In this document: positions 9,273-18,530 of the stretch, piece by piece
Layout: every line of letters begins with the position of its first letter
How positions within the stretch are numbered: the first letter of the stretch is position 1
Assembly (NCBI RefSeq): GCF_016937655.1
Contig: NZ_JAFHKL010000010.1
Coordinates: forward strand, 161,526-225,525
DNA length: 64,000 bases
Source: Chromobacterium alkanivorans
GTDB taxonomy: Bacteria; Pseudomonadota; Gammaproteobacteria; Burkholderiales; Chromobacteriaceae
Direction of reading: 5' to 3'
The notes under the pieces: generated by a model
Seen by the model: only the letters and a program-made list of their open reading frames with translations
What the model was told of the DNA's origin: nothing
Database searches by the model: none
Program-made: the position numbers and the translations under genes

Positions 9273-9391
9273 GACGAGACAAGGCGAAAACGGCCGAGCA
9301 AGCGGAGTGCGCGAGTGCTGCATGAGCGTTTCGAAGCCGGCACTCAGCGCACCATTTCCCTTCCGACGCGCAGCAGGCTTTGAATGGGCTC
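9246..9391. repeat. Dispersed stop-codon-associated repeat, copy B
   Basis: 146 bp with ends GGGCCTGTTCAAAGTCT and AGGCTTTGAATGGGCTC, imperfect versions of the 17-bp ends of copy C. The interior shares GACAAGGCGAAAAC, CGTTTCGAAGCC and GACGCGCAGCAG with other copies. It fills the gap between two convergent genes: the plus-strand stop lies at element bases 25-27, and the T directly after the element starts the TCA complementary to the pncB TGA. Confidence 0.82.
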
Positions 9392-10600
9392 TCAGGCCGG
9401 TAGACCCACCTTGAACACCTGGCGCAGGTAAGCGAGGAAGGTTTCGTCGCTGCACATGGTCTTGCCCGGGCTGTCGGACAGCTTGGCCACCGGTTGGCCG
9501 TTGCAGCTGACCAGTTTGAGCACGATTTGCAGCGGCTCCAGCCCCATGTCGTTGGTGAAATGAGTGCCGATGCCGAAGCTGACCTGGATGTGCGGGCTGA
9601 AATGGCGGTGCAGGTCCAGCGCGCTGTCCACGCTCAGGCCGTCGCTGAAGGTCAGCATCTTGGTGGCCGGATCGATGCGCAGCTTGCGGTAATGCGCGAT
9701 CGCCTTTTCACCCCATTGATAGGGGTCGCCGCTGTCGTGACGCAGGCCGTCGAACAGCTTGGCGAAGTAGAGGTCGAAGTCGGCCAGGAAGGCGTCCATG
9801 CCCACCACGTCGGTCAGCGCGATGCCGAGGTCGCCGCGGTATTCCTGCACCCAGGATTCCAGCGCCGCCTTCTGGAAATCGCGCAGCCGCACCCCCAGCG
9901 CCTGGAAGGCCTGGAAGAACTCATGGGCCATGGTGCCTATCGGGGTGATGCCCAGCTTCCAGGCCAGGTAGACGTTGCTGGTGCCGCGGAAGATGTCCGG
10001 CAGCGCGTTGTTCAGGCGCTCCACCACGTGTTGCTGCCATTCCCGGCTGAAACGGCGGCGGGTGCCGAAGTCGGCGATCAGCAAGGGAAAGCGCTGCCGC
10101 TCGGCCTCGCCGTCGCGGAAGCGTTCCAGCACGGCGATCTTGGCTTCCAGCCGGCGCAGGCCCTCGGCGCGGACCTCGGCCGAATCCAGGCGGCGGAAAT
10201 ACAGCTCGTTGACGATGGCGAGCACGAAGATTTCAAAGAACATCGCCTGCACCAGCGGGCCCTTGATGCGGATCACCAGCTCCTCATCCTGGCAGGACAC
10301 GGTGATGAAGCGCCGCTGCAGATGGAACAACTCCAGATAATCGACGAAATCGCTCTTGATGAAGCGCAGCGTGCGCAGGTGGGCCAGCTCTTCCTGAGTG
10401 AAGTGCAACTGGCACAGCCAGTCCAGCTGCGCTTCCAATTCCTTCTTCAACTGGGTCAGCGGCATGTCCGGGCGGTTGCGGCACTTGAACTCGTACTCGC
10501 CGTGGGAGGCGGGGAATTGGTGCAGCACCACTTGCAGCATGGTGAACTTGTAAAGGTCAGTGTCCAGCAGGGAGTGGATCAGCGGCGGAATCTTGGCCAT
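9392..10600 (-). CDS. pncB: Nicotinate phosphoribosyltransferase
   Basis: 402-residue cytoplasmic enzyme converting nicotinate, PRPP and ATP to nicotinate mononucleotide in NAD salvage. The N-terminus has [17 protein letters not shown] and YEFKCRN, the nicotinate-phosphoribosyltransferase signature. FGTRRRFS and [23 protein letters not shown] follow mid-protein, and [13 protein letters not shown] with [11 protein letters not shown] near the C-terminus forms the phosphate-binding region. The length matches E. coli PncB (about 400). It starts 8 bases after the stop of the methylase gene, as part of a yceF-methylase-pncB operon. The TGA stop overlaps the end of repeat copy B. Confidence 0.94.
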   Translation of the reverse strand: MAKIPPLIHSLLDTDLYKFTMLQVVLHQFPASHGEYEFKCRNRPDMPLTQLKKELEAQLDWLCQLHFTQEELAHLRTLRFIKSDFVDYLELFHLQRRFITVSCQDEELVIRIKGPLVQAMFFEIFVLAIVNELYFRRLDSAEVRAEGLRRLEAKIAVLERFRDGEAERQRFPLLIADFGTRRRFSREWQQHVVERLNNALPDIFRGTSNVYLAWKLGITPIGTMAHEFFQAFQALGVRLRDFQKAALESWVQEYRGDLGIALTDVVGMDAFLADFDLYFAKLFDGLRHDSGDPYQWGEKAIAHYRKLRIDPATKMLTFSDGLSVDSALDLHRHFSPHIQVSFGIGTHFTNDMGLEPLQIVLKLVSCNGQPVAKLSDSPGKTMCSDETFLAYLRQVFKVGLPA

Positions 10601-10608
10601 GGTCGGGC

Positions 10609-11313
10609 TCAGGCGGCGTGAATGATGAAAATGGCCGGGCGCTTGTGCAGGTCCGGCGCGTCCTTGGGCCAGTCCTTGACCCGGCGGCTGACGATGGTCT
10701 GGCTCGGCAGGGTCAGGTCGCAGGCCACCGCCAGCCGGGTGGCCGGGGACAGGGTGTCGCGCAATTGTTGCAGCAGCGCGTTGTTGCGGTACGGCGTTTC
10801 AATGAAGACCTGGGTCTCGTTGCGCTGGCGCGAACGCTGCTCCAGCTCCTTGACGGTTTTGGCCTTGTCGGCGGCGTCCACCGGCAGATAGCCGTGAAAG
10901 GCGAAACACTGGCCGTTGGCGCCGCTGGCCATCAGCGCCAGCAGGATGGAGGAGGGGCCGATCAAGGGCTCCACCCGCAAGCCGCGCTCGTGCGCCAGCG
11001 CCACCAGTTGCGCGCCGGGGTCGGCCACCGCCGGGCAGCCCGCTTCGGAAATCAGGCCCAGGTCGTGGCCGTCCAGCAGCGGCTGCAGCAGGGCGGCGAC
11101 GTCGGCGGCCGGGGTGTGCTCGTTCAGCGTGCTCATGGCCAGTTCGCGGATGGGCGCGCTGACGCCCAGCGCCTTCAGATGTCTGCGCGCGGTTTTTTCG
11201 GCTTCCACCACGAAGCGGGTCAGGTGCAACACCTTGGCGCGCTCGGCTTCGGGCAGCCAGGCGATGGATTCGTCGCCCAAGGGGGCGGGGATCAGAAACA
11301 GGGTGCCGCTCAT
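10609..11313 (-). CDS. Tetrapyrrole-methylase family SAM methyltransferase (RsmI-like)
   Basis: 234-residue member of the TP_methylase fold. The start [10 protein letters not shown], the central [17 protein letters not shown] and the following [14 protein letters not shown] match the RsmI branch that 2'-O-methylates C1402 of 16S rRNA, but it is shorter and diverged, as in the second RsmI-like protein seen in beta-proteobacteria. A distinct substrate is therefore possible. The ATG overlaps the TGA of yceF in the sequence ATGA, so the genes are coupled. Confidence 0.75.
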   Translation of the reverse strand: MSGTLFLIPAPLGDESIAWLPEAERAKVLHLTRFVVEAEKTARRHLKALGVSAPIRELAMSTLNEHTPAADVAALLQPLLDGHDLGLISEAGCPAVADPGAQLVALAHERGLRVEPLIGPSSILLALMASGANGQCFAFHGYLPVDAADKAKTVKELEQRSRQRNETQVFIETPYRNNALLQQLRDTLSPATRLAVACDLTLPSQTIVSRRVKDWPKDAPDLHKRPAIFIIHAA

Positions 11314-11891
11314 CGCAAAATCTCCACGCCTTCGTTGGCCAGCATCGTAATCAGTTTGAACAGCGGCACGCCGATCAGCGCGTTGGGGTCGTCGGATTCC
11401 ACGCGTTCCAGCAGCGCGCCGCCAAGGCCCTCGCTCTTGGCGCTGCCGGCGCAGTGCAGCGCGTCCGGCTCGCGTTCCAGATAGTTGCGGATCTGCGCTT
11501 CGTTCAGTTCGCGCAGCGTGACGCGGGTGATGCCCACCGCTTCCTGCAGCCGGTCCTCGGCGCTGTTGTACAAGGCCAGCGCCGAGTGGAAGACCACGGT
11601 GCGGCCGCTCATCCATTGCAGCATCTTGACGCCGTTTTCAAACGATCCTGGCTTGCCTATCTGTTGTCCGTCAAGCAAAGCCACCTGGTCGGAGCCTATG
11701 ATCAGCGCTTGCGGGTGTTTGTCCGCCAGCGATTGCGCCTTGGTGCGCGCCAGCCTCACCGCGGTTTCCAGCGCGGTCTCGCCCGGCAGCGGGGTTTCGT
11801 CGCACACCGGCGGTTCGGCGTGGAAGGGCAGGCCCAGGCGGGCGATGATTTCTTGGCGGTAGCGGGAAGTGGAGGCCAGTACGATCTGCAT
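11310..11891 (-). CDS. yceF: Maf-like nucleoside triphosphate pyrophosphatase, YceF type
   Basis: 193-residue Maf protein that hydrolyses non-canonical or modified nucleotides; the E. coli YceF subgroup prefers m7GTP. The N-terminal LASTSRYRQEII is the phosphate-binding motif (S-S/T-SxxR), with CDETPLPGE and IIGSDQVALLDGQQIGKPG carrying the catalytic Asp, and CAGSAKSEGLGGALLERVESDDPNALIGVPLF typical of YceF. The first gene of a minus-strand operon, divergent from yceD-rpmF as in E. coli. I start at the ATG at 11891, which gives the family length; no strong ribosome binding site is visible. Confidence 0.9.
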   Translation of the reverse strand: MQIVLASTSRYRQEIIARLGLPFHAEPPVCDETPLPGETALETAVRLARTKAQSLADKHPQALIIGSDQVALLDGQQIGKPGSFENGVKMLQWMSGRTVVFHSALALYNSAEDRLQEAVGITRVTLRELNEAQIRNYLEREPDALHCAGSAKSEGLGGALLERVESDDPNALIGVPLFKLITMLANEGVEILR

Positions 11892-11959
11892 GATGTGGAC
11901 GTCGCTTGTTGCGGAGCCGGGGCGGCCTGACGGCGCGCGCGGAGGGCTCCTTGTTTCTT

Positions 11960-11988
11960 TTGACAAATCAGGGGAATGGATTGTACCA
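11960..11988 (+). promoter_or_regulatory. Possible promoter of yceD-rpmF
   Basis: Perfect -35 TTGACA (11960-11965) and, 17 bases on, the weak -10 GTACCA (11983-11988). It lies 11 bases upstream of the yceD start, so the leader would be very short. Supported only by the -35. Confidence 0.35.
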
Positions 11989-11998
11989 TGCGAGGTTT

Positions 11999-12502
11999 AT
12001 GTCTAAACCGATTTTGATCGATCCGCTCAAGTTCGCCCGGGAAGGGCGTTCGCAGGCCGGCAAACTGCCGGTTGGCGAGCTGGATGAGCGTGTGCACAGC
12101 GACCTGTCCGACACCTCCGGGGACGTGGAATACGCCCTGGACGGTTTTCGCGACCGGTTGAACCGTTTGTCGCTGCGTCTTCATTTGTCGGCGGAACTCA
12201 AAGTGACTTGCCAGCGCTGCATGGAAAGTATGCCTTACAGCCTGGACACCGATTCGGTGGTCACCTTGTTTACCGACCCGGACAAGCTGGAAGAAGCTTG
12301 CGAGCAAGACGAAGAGCTGGACGCGATCATCGCCGAACCGGAACTGAACCTGACGGCGCTGATCGAAGACGAAATCATTATGGGCTTGCCGCTATCGCCG
12401 AAACACGACGACTGCGGCAGGGAAACTCTCTCGCTCGCCAAGGCTGACAAGCCCAATCCGTTTGCGGTGCTGGCGGCGCTTAAGAGACCCAAGTCCGAGT
12501 AA
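11999..12502 (+). CDS. yceD: YceD family (DUF177) protein
   Basis: 167-residue DUF177 protein; in bacteria and plants this family is needed for 23S rRNA accumulation, and it is almost always next to rpmF as here. The central CQRCM (CxxC) after LSLRLHLSAELKVT is the family signature, followed by the acidic segment EEACEQDEELD and the C-terminal PNPFAVLAALK. Start at the ATG at 11999 (MSKPILIDPLKFAREG). Followed by rpmF after 46 bases. Confidence 0.9.
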   Translation: MSKPILIDPLKFAREGRSQAGKLPVGELDERVHSDLSDTSGDVEYALDGFRDRLNRLSLRLHLSAELKVTCQRCMESMPYSLDTDSVVTLFTDPDKLEEACEQDEELDAIIAEPELNLTALIEDEIIMGLPLSPKHDDCGRETLSLAKADKPNPFAVLAALKRPKSE

Positions 12503-12548
12503 AACCCGGATTCGAACCGAATCTACTTGAATTTCTTAGGAGTCGACC

Positions 12549-12728
12549 ATGGCTGTTCAACAGAACAAAAAGTCCCCGTCCAAGCGCGGCATGCATCGTG
12601 CACACGATTTTCTGACCGCCCCGGCATTGGCTGTAGAAGCCACCACCGGCGAAGCGCATCTGCGCCACCACATCAGCCCGAACGGTTTCTACCGCGGCCG
12701 CAAAGTTGTGAAGACCAAGGGCGAGTAA
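12549..12728 (+). CDS. rpmF: 50S ribosomal protein L32
   Basis: 59-residue L32: [20 protein letters not shown] at the N-terminus is diagnostic, and [15 protein letters not shown] closes the protein. The zinc-binding cysteine pairs found in some L32 paralogues are absent, as in E. coli. AGGAG lies 8 bases before the ATG. Position between yceD and plsX is the classical order. Confidence 0.97.
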   Translation: MAVQQNKKSPSKRGMHRAHDFLTAPALAVEATTGEAHLRHHISPNGFYRGRKVVKTKGE

Positions 12729-12785
12729 TCTCCCCGTTTTCCTACTTTCCCCACTGATTAGGCAGCACTATTACCGCACTCGTTG

Positions 12786-13823
12786 ATGACTATCACCGTC
12801 GCGGTTGATGCAATGGGCGGTGACGTTGGCCTCAAGGTTACCGTCCCTGCATCGATCCAATTCCTGCAGAACCATCCCGACACCCGTTTGATTCTTGTTG
12901 GCGACCAGCCGGCCCTAGAGGCGGAACTGGACGCGCATCAAGGCGTCGCGCGTGAACGCATCCGCATCCAGCACGCCACCCAAGTGGTGGGCATGGATGA
13001 GGCGCCTCAGCTCGCCTTGAAGAACAAGAAAGATTCGTCGATGCGGGTGGCCATCAATCTGGTCAAAGAGGGCGAGGCTCAGGCCGCCGTGTCCGCCGGC
13101 AACACCGGCGCGCTGATGGCGACCGCGCGTTTCGTGCTCAAGACCATTCCCGGCATCGACCGTCCCGCCATCGCCAAAATGCTGCCCACCGTCAAGGGCT
13201 CGTCTTGCGTGCTGGATTTGGGCGCCAACGTCGATTGCACCCCGGAACAACTGTTGCAGTTCGGCATCATGGGGTCCGAACTGGTGGTGTGCCTCAGCGG
13301 CAACGCCAGTCCCAGCGTCGGCCTGCTGAACATCGGCTCGGAAGACATCAAGGGCAACGACAACATCAAGAAGACCGCAGAACTGCTGCGCCAGTCCGAA
13401 CTCAATTTCCACGGCAACGTGGAGGGCGACGACATCTGTAAAGGCACGGTGGATGTGGTAGTCTGCGACGGTTTCACCGGCAACGTGGCTTTGAAGACAG
13501 CTGAGGGGCTGGCTCACATGTTCGCCGTGTTCCTGCGCGAAGAGTTTGGCCGCAGTTGGTGGACGCGTTTGTGCGCGTTGGCCGCGCTGCCGGTGCTAAA
13601 ACTGTTCAAGAAGCGCATCGATCCCCGCCGCTACAACGGCGCCAGCTTGCTGGGGCTGCGCGGCATCGTGGTGAAAAGCCACGGCGGGACCGATGTCACA
13701 GGATTCCGTTACGCGCTGGAGCAGGCTTGCGAGGAAGCCGGCTCCGACGTGATTGGTCACATCGCCGACCGGATTGCGCACCAATTAAACAATCTCAAGC
13801 AGTCCGAGGCGGAAGCGAACTGA
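12786..13823 (+). CDS. plsX: Phosphate acyltransferase PlsX
   Basis: 345-residue enzyme that forms acyl-phosphate from acyl-ACP, the first step of the PlsX/PlsY route to phosphatidic acid. The N-terminus [14 protein letters not shown] is the family signature, with [15 protein letters not shown] and [13 protein letters not shown] further on, and [18 protein letters not shown] use the ATG at 12786 rather than the TTG one codon earlier. No convincing Shine-Dalgarno precedes it, so translation may depend on upstream ribosomes. fabH follows after 5 bases. Confidence 0.96.
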   Translation: MTITVAVDAMGGDVGLKVTVPASIQFLQNHPDTRLILVGDQPALEAELDAHQGVARERIRIQHATQVVGMDEAPQLALKNKKDSSMRVAINLVKEGEAQAAVSAGNTGALMATARFVLKTIPGIDRPAIAKMLPTVKGSSCVLDLGANVDCTPEQLLQFGIMGSELVVCLSGNASPSVGLLNIGSEDIKGNDNIKKTAELLRQSELNFHGNVEGDDICKGTVDVVVCDGFTGNVALKTAEGLAHMFAVFLREEFGRSWWTRLCALAALPVLKLFKKRIDPRRYNGASLLGLRGIVVKSHGGTDVTGFRYALEQACEEAGSDVIGHIADRIAHQLNNLKQSEAEAN

Positions 13824-13828
13824 CAACC

Positions 13829-14788
13829 ATGGGCTATTCCCGCATTCTAGGCACCGGCAGCTTTCTGCCCGAGCAGGTGCTCACCAATGCGCAGTTGGCC
13901 GAACGCGTGGATACCAGCGACGAGTGGATAGTCTCGCGCACCGGCATCCACGCGCGCCATATTGCCGCAGAAGAACACAAAACCAGCGATCTCGCGCTCA
14001 AGGCGGCGGAAGCCGCTATCCAGAGCGCGGGCATCGACAAGCGCGAGATCGATCTGATCATCGTCGCCACCACCACGCCCGACATGGTCTTCCCCAGCAC
14101 CGCCTGTCTGTTGCAGGAAAAGCTGGGCATTCCCGGCTGCGCGGCGTTCGACGTGCAGGCGGTGTGCGCCGGCTTCATGTTCGCGCTGGTGACCGCCAAC
14201 AACTACATCAAGAGCGGCATGGCCCGCCGCGCCCTGGTGGTGGGCGCGGAAATCATGTCGCGGGTGCTGGACTGGGACGACCGCCGCACCTGCGTGCTGT
14301 TCGGCGACGGCGCCGGCGCGGTGATTCTCGGCGACTCCGAAGAGCCGGGCATCCTGCACGCCAAGCTGGCGGCGGACGGACGCTACAAGGACATTCTCAA
14401 CACCCCGGCCCAGATTTCCGGCGGCAAGATCCAGGGCATGCCCTATCTGCACATGGACGGCCCGGCGGTGTTCAAATTCGCGGTCAAGGCCTTGTCCGAC
14501 ATCGCCGCCAAGACGCTGGCGGAAGCCGGCGTCGACAAGAGCGAAGTGGACTGGCTGGTGCCGCACCAGGCCAATCTGCGCATCATCGAATCCACCGCCA
14601 AGCATTTGGGCTTGCCGATGGAACGGGTGATCGTCACATTGCCGCAACAGGGCAATACTTCCGCCGCGTCGATTCCGCTGGCCTTGGACTGCGCGGTGCG
14701 CGACGGGCGCATTCGTCCAGGCCAGACCGTATTGCTGGAAGGCATAGGCGGCGGTTTCGCCTGGGGCGCTGTATTGTTGAAGATCTGA
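13829..14788 (+). CDS. fabH: 3-oxoacyl-ACP synthase III
   Basis: 319-residue initiating condensing enzyme (acyl-CoA plus malonyl-ACP). The catalytic triad is visible: Cys113 in VQAVCAGF, His in VPHQANLRI and Asn in [17 protein letters not shown] is the conserved N-terminal motif. The true ATG is at 13829; the frame extends upstream only through plsX. It lies five bases after plsX. Confidence 0.97.
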   Translation: MGYSRILGTGSFLPEQVLTNAQLAERVDTSDEWIVSRTGIHARHIAAEEHKTSDLALKAAEAAIQSAGIDKREIDLIIVATTTPDMVFPSTACLLQEKLGIPGCAAFDVQAVCAGFMFALVTANNYIKSGMARRALVVGAEIMSRVLDWDDRRTCVLFGDGAGAVILGDSEEPGILHAKLAADGRYKDILNTPAQISGGKIQGMPYLHMDGPAVFKFAVKALSDIAAKTLAEAGVDKSEVDWLVPHQANLRIIESTAKHLGLPMERVIVTLPQQGNTSAASIPLALDCAVRDGRIRPGQTVLLEGIGGGFAWGAVLLKI

Positions 14789-14917
14789 TCCAAACATTGG
14801 CGCGCAAGCCGCCGACGGCTGACCGTGAGGTCACTAGCCTCAGCGATATTTGATCGTTAGGCTTGGCAGACGTCGCCGGTTTGCGTCATTCTTGCGTCGA
14901 ATTCTCAGGAGTCGACT

Positions 14918-15847
14918 ATGGCGTTTGCATTTCTGTTCCCGGGCCAAGGCTCGCAAAGCTTGAAAATGATGGACGGCTTTGCCGACCTGCCCGTGGTGAA
15001 ACACACTTTTGACGAAGCATCGGACGCCTTGAGCGTCGACCTGTGGGCGATGCTGCAGGCGGACTCGGCCGACGAGATCAACGCCACCGTCAACACCCAG
15101 CCCATCATGCTGGCCGCCGGCTACGCCACTTATCTGGCCTGGCAGGAGTTGAACGGCCGACAGCCGACGCTGGTGGCCGGCCACAGCCTGGGCGAATACA
15201 CCGCCCTGGTGGCGGCGGCGGCCTTGCCCTTCGCCGAAGCGGTGAAGCTGGTGCGCCTGCGCGCCGAGGCGATGCAGTCCGCGGTGCCGGTCGGCGTCGG
15301 CGCGATGGCCGCCATCCTGAACCTGTCCGACGAGGACATCCGCGCCGCCTGCGCGGAAGCGGCTCAGGGCGAAGTGGTGGAAGCGGTCAACTTCAATTCG
15401 CCTGGCCAGGTGGTGATCGCCGGCCATAAAGGGGCGGTGGAGCGGGCGATGGAGCAGTGCAAGGCCCGCGGCGCCAAGCGCGCGCTGCCCTTGCCGGTGT
15501 CGGTGCCTTCGCATTGCGCGCTGATGCGGCCGGCGGCGGAACAACTGGCCGCGGCGCTGGAGCAGGCGGACATCAGCGCGCCGGCCATCCCGGTGCTGCA
15601 CAACGCCGACGTGGCCAGCTACAACGAGCCGGCGCAGATTCGCGACGCGCTGACCCGCCAGCTGTACATGCCGGTGCGCTGGACCGAAACCATCCAGAAG
15701 CTGGCCGCCGACGGCGTGACGCAGATGGCGGAATGCGGCCCGGGCAGAGTGTTGGCCGGCCTGGCCAAGCGCATCGACGGCAACGTCAAATGCCTGGCGC
15801 TGACCGATGTGGCGGCGCTGGAAGCCGCCCGCGGCGAACTGAACTGA
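14918..15847 (+). CDS. fabD: Malonyl-CoA:ACP transacylase
   Basis: 309-residue enzyme loading malonyl groups onto ACP. N-terminal FPGQGSQ (8-14), nucleophile Ser90 in GHSLGEYTA, and the conserved NFNSPGQVVIAG and VPSHCALM (catalytic His) are present. AGGAG precedes the ATG. The 129-base gap after fabH has no terminator. Confidence 0.97.
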   Translation: MAFAFLFPGQGSQSLKMMDGFADLPVVKHTFDEASDALSVDLWAMLQADSADEINATVNTQPIMLAAGYATYLAWQELNGRQPTLVAGHSLGEYTALVAAAALPFAEAVKLVRLRAEAMQSAVPVGVGAMAAILNLSDEDIRAACAEAAQGEVVEAVNFNSPGQVVIAGHKGAVERAMEQCKARGAKRALPLPVSVPSHCALMRPAAEQLAAALEQADISAPAIPVLHNADVASYNEPAQIRDALTRQLYMPVRWTETIQKLAADGVTQMAECGPGRVLAGLAKRIDGNVKCLALTDVAALEAARGELN

Positions 15848-15899
15848 ATGCAATGCGGCCTCGCGAAGACGGGGCCGGGATAACGATAAGGAGACTGCA

Positions 15900-16637
15900 A
15901 TGAGCCTGCAAGGCAAAGTGACATTGGTCACCGGCGCGTCGCGCGGCATCGGCGCGGCGATCGCCGCGGCGCTGGCCGCCGAAGGGGCCGTGGTGATCGG
16001 CACCGCGACCAGCGAGGCCGGCGCAGCGAGCATCCACGAGCGTCTGTCCGCACAGGGCGGCGCCGGCCGGGTGTTGAATGTGACCGAGGCCGGCGCGATC
16101 GACGCGCTGGTCGAAGCCATCGAGAAAGAATTCGGCGCGATCGCGATCCTGGTCAATAATGCCGGCATCACCCGCGACGGCTTGCTGATGCGGATGAAGG
16201 ACGAGGACTGGGACGACATCATGGACACCAATCTGAAATCGGTGTTCAAGGCGTCCAAGGCGGTGCTGCGCGGCATGATGAAGGCGCGCTTCGGCCGCAT
16301 CATCAATATCGCCTCGGTGGTGGGCGTGTCCGGCAATCCGGGTCAGACCAACTACTCGGCGGCCAAGGCCGGCATCATCGGCTTCACCAAGTCGATGGCG
16401 CGCGAAGTGGGCAGCCGCAACATCACCGTCAATTGCGTGGCTCCCGGCTTCATCGACACCGACATGACCCGCGCGCTGCCGGAGGCGCAACGCGCGGCGC
16501 TGGTCGAACAGATCGCCCTGGGTCGCCTGGGCGACGCCAAGGATATCGCCGACGCCGCCGCGTTTTTGGCGTCGGATCGCGCTGGCTACATCACCGGCCA
16601 GACGCTGCATGTCAACGGCGGCATGTTGATGCCGTGA
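15900..16637 (+). CDS. fabG: 3-oxoacyl-ACP reductase
   Basis: 245-residue NADPH-dependent short-chain dehydrogenase reducing 3-oxoacyl-ACP. TGASRGIG (11-18), NNAG, Ser139 and Tyr152-x3-Lys156 (NYSAAK) are all intact. AAGGAG precedes the ATG. Middle gene of the fab cluster. Confidence 0.97.
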   Translation: MSLQGKVTLVTGASRGIGAAIAAALAAEGAVVIGTATSEAGAASIHERLSAQGGAGRVLNVTEAGAIDALVEAIEKEFGAIAILVNNAGITRDGLLMRMKDEDWDDIMDTNLKSVFKASKAVLRGMMKARFGRIINIASVVGVSGNPGQTNYSAAKAGIIGFTKSMAREVGSRNITVNCVAPGFIDTDMTRALPEAQRAALVEQIALGRLGDAKDIADAAAFLASDRAGYITGQTLHVNGGMLMP

Positions 16638-16743
16638 ACGAGCTTGCGGCCCGCCTGGAGATTTAGGTAGGCTGCTCTAATTTTTTTTTGTAGAATACCG
16701 GGGTTTTGTTATCCCGAATCAGAAAGGTCAAGGGTTTAAACAA

Positions 16744-16983
16744 ATGGAAAACATCGAAGCGCGCGTTAAGAAGATCGTTGCCGAACAACTGGGCGTGAAC
16801 GAAGCCGAAGTGAAAATCGAATCTTCGTTCGTGGACGATCTGGGCGCCGACTCCCTCGACACCGTTGAGCTGGTAATGGCTCTGGAAGAAGAGTTCGAGT
16901 GCGAAATTCCGGATGAAGAGGCCGAGAAGATCACCACCGTTCAGCAAGCCGTCGACTACGTCACTGCCCACCTGAACAAGTAA
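16744..16983 (+). CDS. acpP: Acyl carrier protein
   Basis: 79-residue acidic ACP; the 4'-phosphopantetheine site is Ser37 in [12 protein letters not shown]9 tract and TAGAAT (16691-16696) in the 106-base gap upstream suggest its own promoter, but no good -35 is seen. The gene ends 25 bases before a hairpin that may cut transcription into fabF. Confidence 0.98.
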   Translation: MENIEARVKKIVAEQLGVNEAEVKIESSFVDDLGADSLDTVELVMALEEEFECEIPDEEAEKITTVQQAVDYVTAHLNK

Positions 16984-17008
16984 TTCCTTCCCTTTCGAGG
17001 GGTATTAG

Positions 17009-17051
17009 GACCTCTGCCCGGAGCCTTCTGGTCTCTTCGCAGAGGTCTTTT
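17009..17051 (+). terminator. Intercistronic terminator/attenuator between acpP and fabF
   Basis: Perfect 9-bp stem GACCTCTGC / GCAGAGGTC with a 21-base loop and a short T4 tract. The large loop and short tract suggest partial termination, which would let acpP be made in excess over fabF. Confidence 0.65.
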
Positions 17052-17161
17052 GCCAAGAGGATGCCAAACGCGCGTTTGATCCCTGCCAAACCGCAGGGCA
17101 TCGCAATGCGCGGACGGTCTCGTGGGGGAGACTGCCCTCCCATTTCTCACGGAGATTCTTC

Positions 17162-18403
17162 GTGTCAAAACGCAGAGTTGTAGTAACCGGCCTGGGCCAT
17201 GTGTCCCCGGTCGGCAATGATGTCGCCACCGGTTGGGCCAATTTGCTGGCCGGCAACAGCGGCATCGCCAAGATTACCCGTTTCGACGCCAGCGACATGG
17301 CTTGCCAGATCGCCGGCGAAGTGAAGGGCTTTGAGATCAGCGACTATATCTCGCCGAAGGAAGCCCGCCGCAACGACCTGTTCATTCACTACGGCATCGC
17401 CGCGGCCTTGCAGGCGGTGGCGGACGCGGGCCTGGACGACATTCCGAGCCTGGACAAGACCCGGGTCGGCGTCAACATCGGTTCCGGCATCGGCGGCCTG
17501 CCGCTGATCGAGGAAACCGGCGTGGCCTTGCAAGAAGGCGGCCCGCGCAAGATCGGTCCGTTCTTCATCCCGGGCTCGCTGATCAATCTGATCGCCGGCC
17601 AGGTCTCCATCCTGAAAGGTTATCAGGGTCCGACCTACGGCATCGTGTCCGCCTGCACCACCGGCGCGCACTGCATCGGCGACGCGGCGCGAATGATCCA
17701 GTACGGCGACGCCGACGTGATGGTGGCCGGCGGCGCCGAAGGCGCGGTTTCGCGGCTGGGCATCGGCGGCTTCGCCGCGATGAAGGCCTTGTCCACGCGC
17801 AACGACGACCCGGCCACGGCCTCGCGTCCCTGGGACAAGGGCCGCGACGGTTTCGTGATGGGCGAGGGCGCCGGCGTGCTGGTGCTGGAAGACTACGAGC
17901 ACGCGGTCAAGCGCGGCGCGAAGATCTACGCCGAGCTGATAGGCTTCGGCATGAGTTCGGACGCGCACCACATCACGGCGCCCAGCGCCGAGGGCCCGGC
18001 GCGCGGCGTGAGCAACGCGCTGCGCGACGCCGGCGTCAACGCCGACCAGGTGCAGTACGTGAACGCTCACGGCACGTCTACGCCCTTGGGCGACGCCAAC
18101 GAGACCACCGCGCTCAAGATGGCTTTCGGCGACCACGCCAAGAAATTGGTGGTCAACTCCACCAAGTCGATGACCGGCCACTTGCTGGGCGGTGCCGGCG
18201 GCGTGGAGGCGATCTACACCATTCTGGCGGTGCATAACCAAATCTCGCCGCCCACCATCAACCTGCACGATCAGGATGTGGAGGCCGGCTGCGATCTGGA
18301 TTACGTGGCCAATACCGCGCGCGAGATGAAGATCGACATCGGCATCTCCAACTCCTTCGGTTTTGGCGGCACCAACGGCACGCTGGTGTTCAAGCGCGTC
18401 TGA
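17162..18403 (+). CDS. fabF: 3-oxoacyl-ACP synthase II
   Basis: 413-residue elongating condensing enzyme. Catalytic Cys165 in SACTTGAHC, and the two histidines in [11 protein letters not shown] and [10 protein letters not shown]. The start is the GTG at 17162 ([10 protein letters not shown]) with CGGAG upstream. Last gene of the fab cluster, followed by a terminator. Confidence 0.97.
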   Translation: MSKRRVVVTGLGHVSPVGNDVATGWANLLAGNSGIAKITRFDASDMACQIAGEVKGFEISDYISPKEARRNDLFIHYGIAAALQAVADAGLDDIPSLDKTRVGVNIGSGIGGLPLIEETGVALQEGGPRKIGPFFIPGSLINLIAGQVSILKGYQGPTYGIVSACTTGAHCIGDAARMIQYGDADVMVAGGAEGAVSRLGIGGFAAMKALSTRNDDPATASRPWDKGRDGFVMGEGAGVLVLEDYEHAVKRGAKIYAELIGFGMSSDAHHITAPSAEGPARGVSNALRDAGVNADQVQYVNAHGTSTPLGDANETTALKMAFGDHAKKLVVNSTKSMTGHLLGGAGGVEAIYTILAVHNQISPPTINLHDQDVEAGCDLDYVANTAREMKIDIGISNSFGFGGTNGTLVFKRV

Positions 18404-18429
18404 TCGCCGTCTTGTCGATTGACAGTCCG

Positions 18430-18459
18430 AACCGCTGCGCTACACTCGCAGCGGTTTTT
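18430..18459 (+). terminator. Terminator after fabF
   Basis: Stem ACCGCTGCG / CGCAGCGGT (9 bp, 7-base loop) followed by five T (18455-18459). It separates the fab cluster from pabB. Confidence 0.88.
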
Positions 18460-18530
18460 CTTTGTTTTCACGTCGTCCGCCCTGAAAGCGGGCGGCAAGC
18501 TGCGCCGGGCTGCCGGCCCGGGACTTCTCG

